Positions 7,914 to 10,843 of a stretch of 10,843 bases of DNA are shown piece by piece (within the stretch, counting starts at the first letter, position 1; the number at the start of each line of letters is the position of its first letter). The notes under the pieces are model-generated. The model did no database searches, had not been told where the DNA came from, and saw only the letters and a program-made list of their open reading frames with translations. This stretch comes from Cochliopodium minus. Its lineage: Eukaryota > Discosea > Himatismenida > Cochliopodiidae. The position numbers and the translations under genes are program-made. The stretch spans positions 32,818 to 43,660 of the forward strand of contig JAMYWO010000009.1 in the NCBI GenBank assembly GCA_024220525.1, in the 5' to 3' direction.

Positions 7914-9185
7914 TTAAAGGAAGTAAGAATCTTTAATAGAAAGTTTCAATATTTCAAATTTTATGTATTTAGGTACAATAAACTTAAATCTTTTTTTTAA
8001 GCACAAAATAAAAGTAAAAACACAATCTTTGATACCACTGTTCATTGATTGATGCAGCTCTAAAGACCATTCCTATTTAGTAAATAAATTAAACGAAAAC
8101 AAGTATTAATAAAGAAAAGAAAAATACTTGAGGTGGATCTGGTATGAAATTAGTGAAATCTTTAATGAAATTTTCAAATCTCTCAAGTTCTGAATTTTTA
8201 ATTTCTGCACTTTTAAAAGCCTCTTTTAATTTAATAAACAAAAATTCATCGTCAGAGCGCTTAATACCTCCAACGAGATTTCTTTTCTCTAAGACAAGAT
8301 CTATAATTTGGACAATATCTCCTCCGCTCATATTCAAAGAAACTTTGGATAAATAAATGATTTTTTCAATATTTAAATCAACTTTATTTCTTATGAATTC
8401 CCTTTCTATAATTTTTTTTCTTTCAAAAAAATTAGGTAAACGCAAAAATACTCTAATGGGCATAGATCTTCTTAAAAAATGGTCAATTATCCAAGGCTAT
8501 ATAAAAAATGAACATTATTGATTAAATTTTTTTTGATAAATTTGAATTTACTTTATTAGTTATGAAAATTGTAAGAATCTTTTGTTCGTTAGGCAGATTT
8601 TCAGATAAATTTATATATAAAGTCTTTCTTATTGGGTTTTTTGATGTATAACCCATCGTTTTCCCACTTTCATCTTGGTAGCCATTGTCTTTTAATATTA
8701 ACACTCTTTTTCTTTTATATTTTAATGAATTATTTAAAAAGCTTTATTAAAAAAAAAATTGACTTACTTTTTATCTTTCACAAATTGAAATATCGAATTG
8801 ATCTCTTCTTTTTCTTTGCCAATAGTTAAATTTTTCAAATTGAAATACAAATAACTAACTAAAAAAAAGTTTGAGAATAACATATTTGATCAACAACTTT
8901 TAAATTATTTTTACATTCCATCTTTCTTGACTGATGACATATGATGTGTTTTTTTCCAACTCCTGGAGGCTAATTGTTTCATTTTAAAATCTAAAAAAAT
9001 ATTATAAAACAAAATCTTACCCCAAATAACAGATGGATCATATTGAGACTTTTTTGGAACAAATGGATGAATTTCATCATGAAGAACCATTCTTTCAAAT
9101 TGTTTTTTATTGTATCTTCATATCCAAAATATTCTTCAACTTCTTTTTCTTTAAATTTTATATTCAAATCATCTTCTTTATCCAT
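7914..9185 (-). CDS. Degenerate AAA-family ATPase-like protein (Vps4/spastin type)
   Basis: Minus-strand exons 9021-9185, 8915-8969, 8768-8858, 8552-8705, 8128-8496 and 7914-8072 give 330 residues; phases agree at every junction. The start ATG is 9183-9185, in an A-rich context. The AAA layout is complete: YFGYEDTIKNNLKEW before the P-loop, LLFGPPGVGKK at 52-62, KEKEEINSIFQFVKDK, ILTIFITN (sensor 1), PWIIDHFLRRSMPIRVFLRL with the arginine-finger pair R164-R165, PNFFERKKII, and NMSGGDI (sensor 2 region). Two core features are broken. The Walker A Ser/Thr is Lys62, and where the Walker B hydrophobic-DE motif should be the sequence reads VLILKDNGYQ. I infer a non-hydrolysing AAA protein, perhaps a regulatory subunit. 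The last exon is weakly supported; splicing 37 nt earlier would end the protein at about residue 296. Confidence 0.75.
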
Positions 9186-9526
9186 TCTTTTAATTTGATT
9201 TTCGACGATTTTTTTTTATATTTTTAATTTTCTTTTGCTTTTTTTTTTTGAAATCAATAAACAGTGAAAAAATTTGTCTGAAAAGAATTTCACTTTTAAA
9301 GATAATTGTGATTTATGATTACGTAAATTTGATCAGTTTATAAATAAAGAGTTTATCACTCAAACAATTTGAGCAACTCATTTCGGATAACTCAACTTTT
9401 AGATAAATACAAATAAAAACCTTAAACCATACAAGTATCAACTAATAAAGCACTCAACATAAATCAGTTGGGGAAAATAAAATTCTACTGGTTTTAAAAA
9501 TTTTAAATATTATGAATCAATGACAT
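9186..9526. other. Upstream region of AAA gene and first Cys/His paralogue
   Basis: These bases lie upstream of the minus-strand AAA start and the plus-strand Cys/His gene. 9186-9300 is T-rich. 9320-9470 is somewhat less AT-rich and contains the short palindrome ctcaaa-caa-tttgag near 9360, too small to call an RNA. If the spliced model of the Cys/His copy is right, two tiny coding exons (9315-9322, 9451-9490) fall inside it. Confidence 0.4.
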
Positions 9527-9790
9527 TTGAAAATTAACAATACGAAGACATGCCCAAGATGCAAAAAATTATTCCTGACAAGAAATAAAAAAGAGAAAAA
9601 TAATTATAACTATCACTTGACAGTCAGATGTGACAAATTACCAAGGCTTATTTGTATGGAGGGTTGTAAAAATAAAAATGAGGTGCAAACTTTCAAAGGT
9701 CCAAAATCCCTGAAAAAACATTACGAGACTAAAAAACATGCTATCACTTGTATTAATAACCGCAAAAAGGGTACCTTTGATAATGAGTGA
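9315..9790 (+). CDS. Small Cys/His (zinc-finger-like) protein, copy 1
   Basis: The secure part is 9548-9790: CPRCKKLF, then YHLTVRC, LICMEGC and TFKGPKSLKKHYETKKH. The ligand pattern C-x2-C-x17-H-x4-C-x7-C-x3-C followed by H-x5-H suggests two zinc sites. No ATG lies in frame, because TGA at 9521-9523 closes the frame upstream. One spliced start keeps phase: ATGATTAC at 9315-9322, intron with gtaaat donor, exon 9451-9490, intron 9491-9547, giving 96 residues. That model is tentative; the copy could equally have lost its start. Compared with copy 2 it lacks the acidic C-terminal extension. Tandem position and identical spacing show a duplication. The function is unknown; nucleic-acid or protein binding would be usual for such folds. 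Confidence 0.5.
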
Positions 9791-10036
9791 TGTTTTGAGT
9801 ATTTGGCCAATCATTTTGAATTCCCTTTTGATCGATAAGATTAATTGTTGAAAAAATTTAAAAATAAAAATTATAAATGGGAATTTTTTTTTTGAATTTT
9901 TTTTATTTTTTTTTTTAAAATTGAAATTATTTTTCATTACACATTTTATAAATGAAAAATAATAATAAAGTTTTAATTAAAAAAAAAAAAACATAAAAAA
10001 AATTACAAAAAAAAAAAAGAGAATTTGTTTCCAGTG

Positions 10037-10606
10037 ATGCCACATACAAACAAAAAAGAAACCAAAAAAAAAATAAAGTGCCCAACTTGTCACAAAGAAT
10101 TTGATGATCGAACAAAGAGCGAAAAAAACAAATCTTATTACCACATTCACTTTGGTTGTCCAATGTTTCCCATTTTGAGTTGTCCAGAAAAATGCAGCCA
10201 AAAAAATGGTGAGTTGTTAACTTTCAAAGGAATGAAATCGTTGAAAAAACATATGAATAAATCCCAAAAACACTTTAAGACAAAGAATTCTAATGAGAGT
10301 TTCTTTAAAATAAGTAAAAAAGAAAGTAATATCAATCAAGGAAATTTATCTTCTAGTTTTAAGGAAAAACCTTCAAGTTTTCAAGTTGAAAATTCAATTT
10401 TAAAATCATTTGCGAATATTGCTGTTGATAAAGAGAATATGGAAAATGAAAGCAGGGAGAATACCGAAAGTGAGATGATAGAGGACTGCATGATCTTGGA
10501 AAGTTATCTTTTTTTTGATTTGACACAAAATGAAGAGAATCAGAACGAAAATTGCTCGATAAATGAAATGAATCATATTGAAAATTACTTGAAGAATGGA
10601 GAATGA
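10037..10606 (+). CDS. Small Cys/His (zinc-finger-like) protein, copy 2
   Basis: A single open frame of 189 residues from ATG 10037-10039. The N-terminal domain has CPTC (15-18), H36, C41, C49 and C53, then FKGMKSLKKHMNKSQKH with two more His. Ligand spacing up to C53 is identical to copy 1, about 500 bases upstream. The rest (~85-189) is polar, Ser/Asn/Glu-rich and acidic (ENESRENTESEM), so probably disordered, like an effector or interaction tail. I do not recognise the family by name. Just after the TGA, another frame (about 10597-10683) reads MILEKTEYLDYNDDKLRNYL, which looks coding; the original gene may have been longer and truncated by a frameshift. A role in nucleic-acid binding is possible, but nothing in the sequence proves it. 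Confidence 0.75.
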   Translation: MPHTNKKETKKKIKCPTCHKEFDDRTKSEKNKSYYHIHFGCPMFPILSCPEKCSQKNGELLTFKGMKSLKKHMNKSQKHFKTKNSNESFFKISKKESNINQGNLSSSFKEKPSSFQVENSILKSFANIAVDKENMENESRENTESEMIEDCMILESYLFFDLTQNEENQNENCSINEMNHIENYLKNGE

Positions 10607-10776
10607 TTTTAGAAAAAACTGAATATCTTGATTATAATGATGATAAATTAAGAAATTACCTTCAAAATTCTTTTTTTTTTTGAGAATTTTTACAGTTTAT
10701 TGAAAAGGAAAAAAAAAAAGAATATTATCAAAATTTTGGGTTCATATATTTATACAAAAATTTAGTGTTTAATAAA

Positions 10777-10843
10777 TTAAAGAAGGGAACAAAGACCTCC
10801 AGCTTTTTTGGATTTTCCTTTTTCCTTTCCTCCACTTGTAGAA
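10777..10843 (-). CDS. C-terminal end of a CaaX-box protein (likely small GTPase), partial
   Basis: Only the last 21 codons and the TAA (10777-10779) are in the window. The frame reads SGGKEKGKSKKAGG and ends LCSLL: a Gly/Lys-rich polybasic tail followed by Cys-Ser-Leu-Leu. A CaaX box with terminal Leu after a basic stretch is characteristic of geranylgeranylated Ras/Rho/Rap GTPases. The modified Cys would anchor the protein in membranes. The sequence is short, so the family call is an inference. A minus-strand AATAAA (plus-strand tttatt, near 10697) could serve as its polyadenylation signal. Confidence 0.5.
   Translation of the reverse strand, partial: STSGGKEKGKSKKAGGLCSLL

Noticed and set aside
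8859-8914. A 23-nt intron (donor gttatt) in the AAA gene
   Set aside because: A 56-nt intron with the better donor gtaaaa keeps the same phase and gives the expected length between the P-loop and the following strand.
1203-9356. 16-base repeat taaataaagagtttat at 1203-1218 and 9341-9356
   Set aside because: In DNA this AT-rich one such match in 10.8 kb is not surprising; the distances to the genes differ and no further copies were seen.

Overview
The window looks like nuclear DNA of an AT-rich, intron-dense microbial eukaryote. The genes I reconstruct carry about 25 spliceosomal introns in roughly 9 kb. Most are 46-76 nt (range 46-171), with GTAAA-type donors and T-rich tracts, and two appear to be GC-AG introns. 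Start codons sit in A-rich contexts, poly-A and poly-T runs are everywhere, one gene has an Asn/AAT-rich linker, and there is a Pol III-type tRNA gene. The gene content (actin-like protein, sirtuin, YEATS, AAA, CaaX protein) fits an amoeboid or flagellate protist. An Anaeramoeba-like or rhizarian parasite genome is only a guess.

Layout. 1-1016 (-): 5' part of a very divergent actin-related protein, six exons, running off the left edge. 1300-3320 (+): a sirtuin fused to a YEATS domain, with an apparent one-base frame change in the Asn-rich linker. 3429-6090 (+): a nucleotidyltransferase fused to a T4 Rnl1-like RNA ligase, six exons. 6265-6337 (+): tRNA-Phe(GAA) with an oligo-T terminator. 6369-7403 (-): an MPPED/UPF0046-like metallophosphoesterase, five exons. 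7462-7850 (+): a decayed coding remnant. 7914-9185 (-): a degenerate Vps4/spastin-like AAA protein, six exons. 9315-9790 and 10037-10606 (+): tandem paralogues of a small Cys/His (zinc-finger-like) family. 10777-10843 (-): the last 21 codons and stop of a protein ending in a polybasic CaaX box, probably a Ras/Rho-type GTPase.

There is no operon logic here; each gene is probably transcribed separately. Two themes stand out. Two proteins are multidomain fusions that join an enzyme to a partner module: deacylase plus acyl-lysine reader, and nucleotidyltransferase plus RNA ligase. Two nucleotide-binding-fold proteins (actin-like and AAA) have lost the residues that normally bind or hydrolyse ATP.

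The exon models were built by eye from splice consensus, phase and family alignment. Every splice junction used keeps phase, but none has been checked against transcripts.
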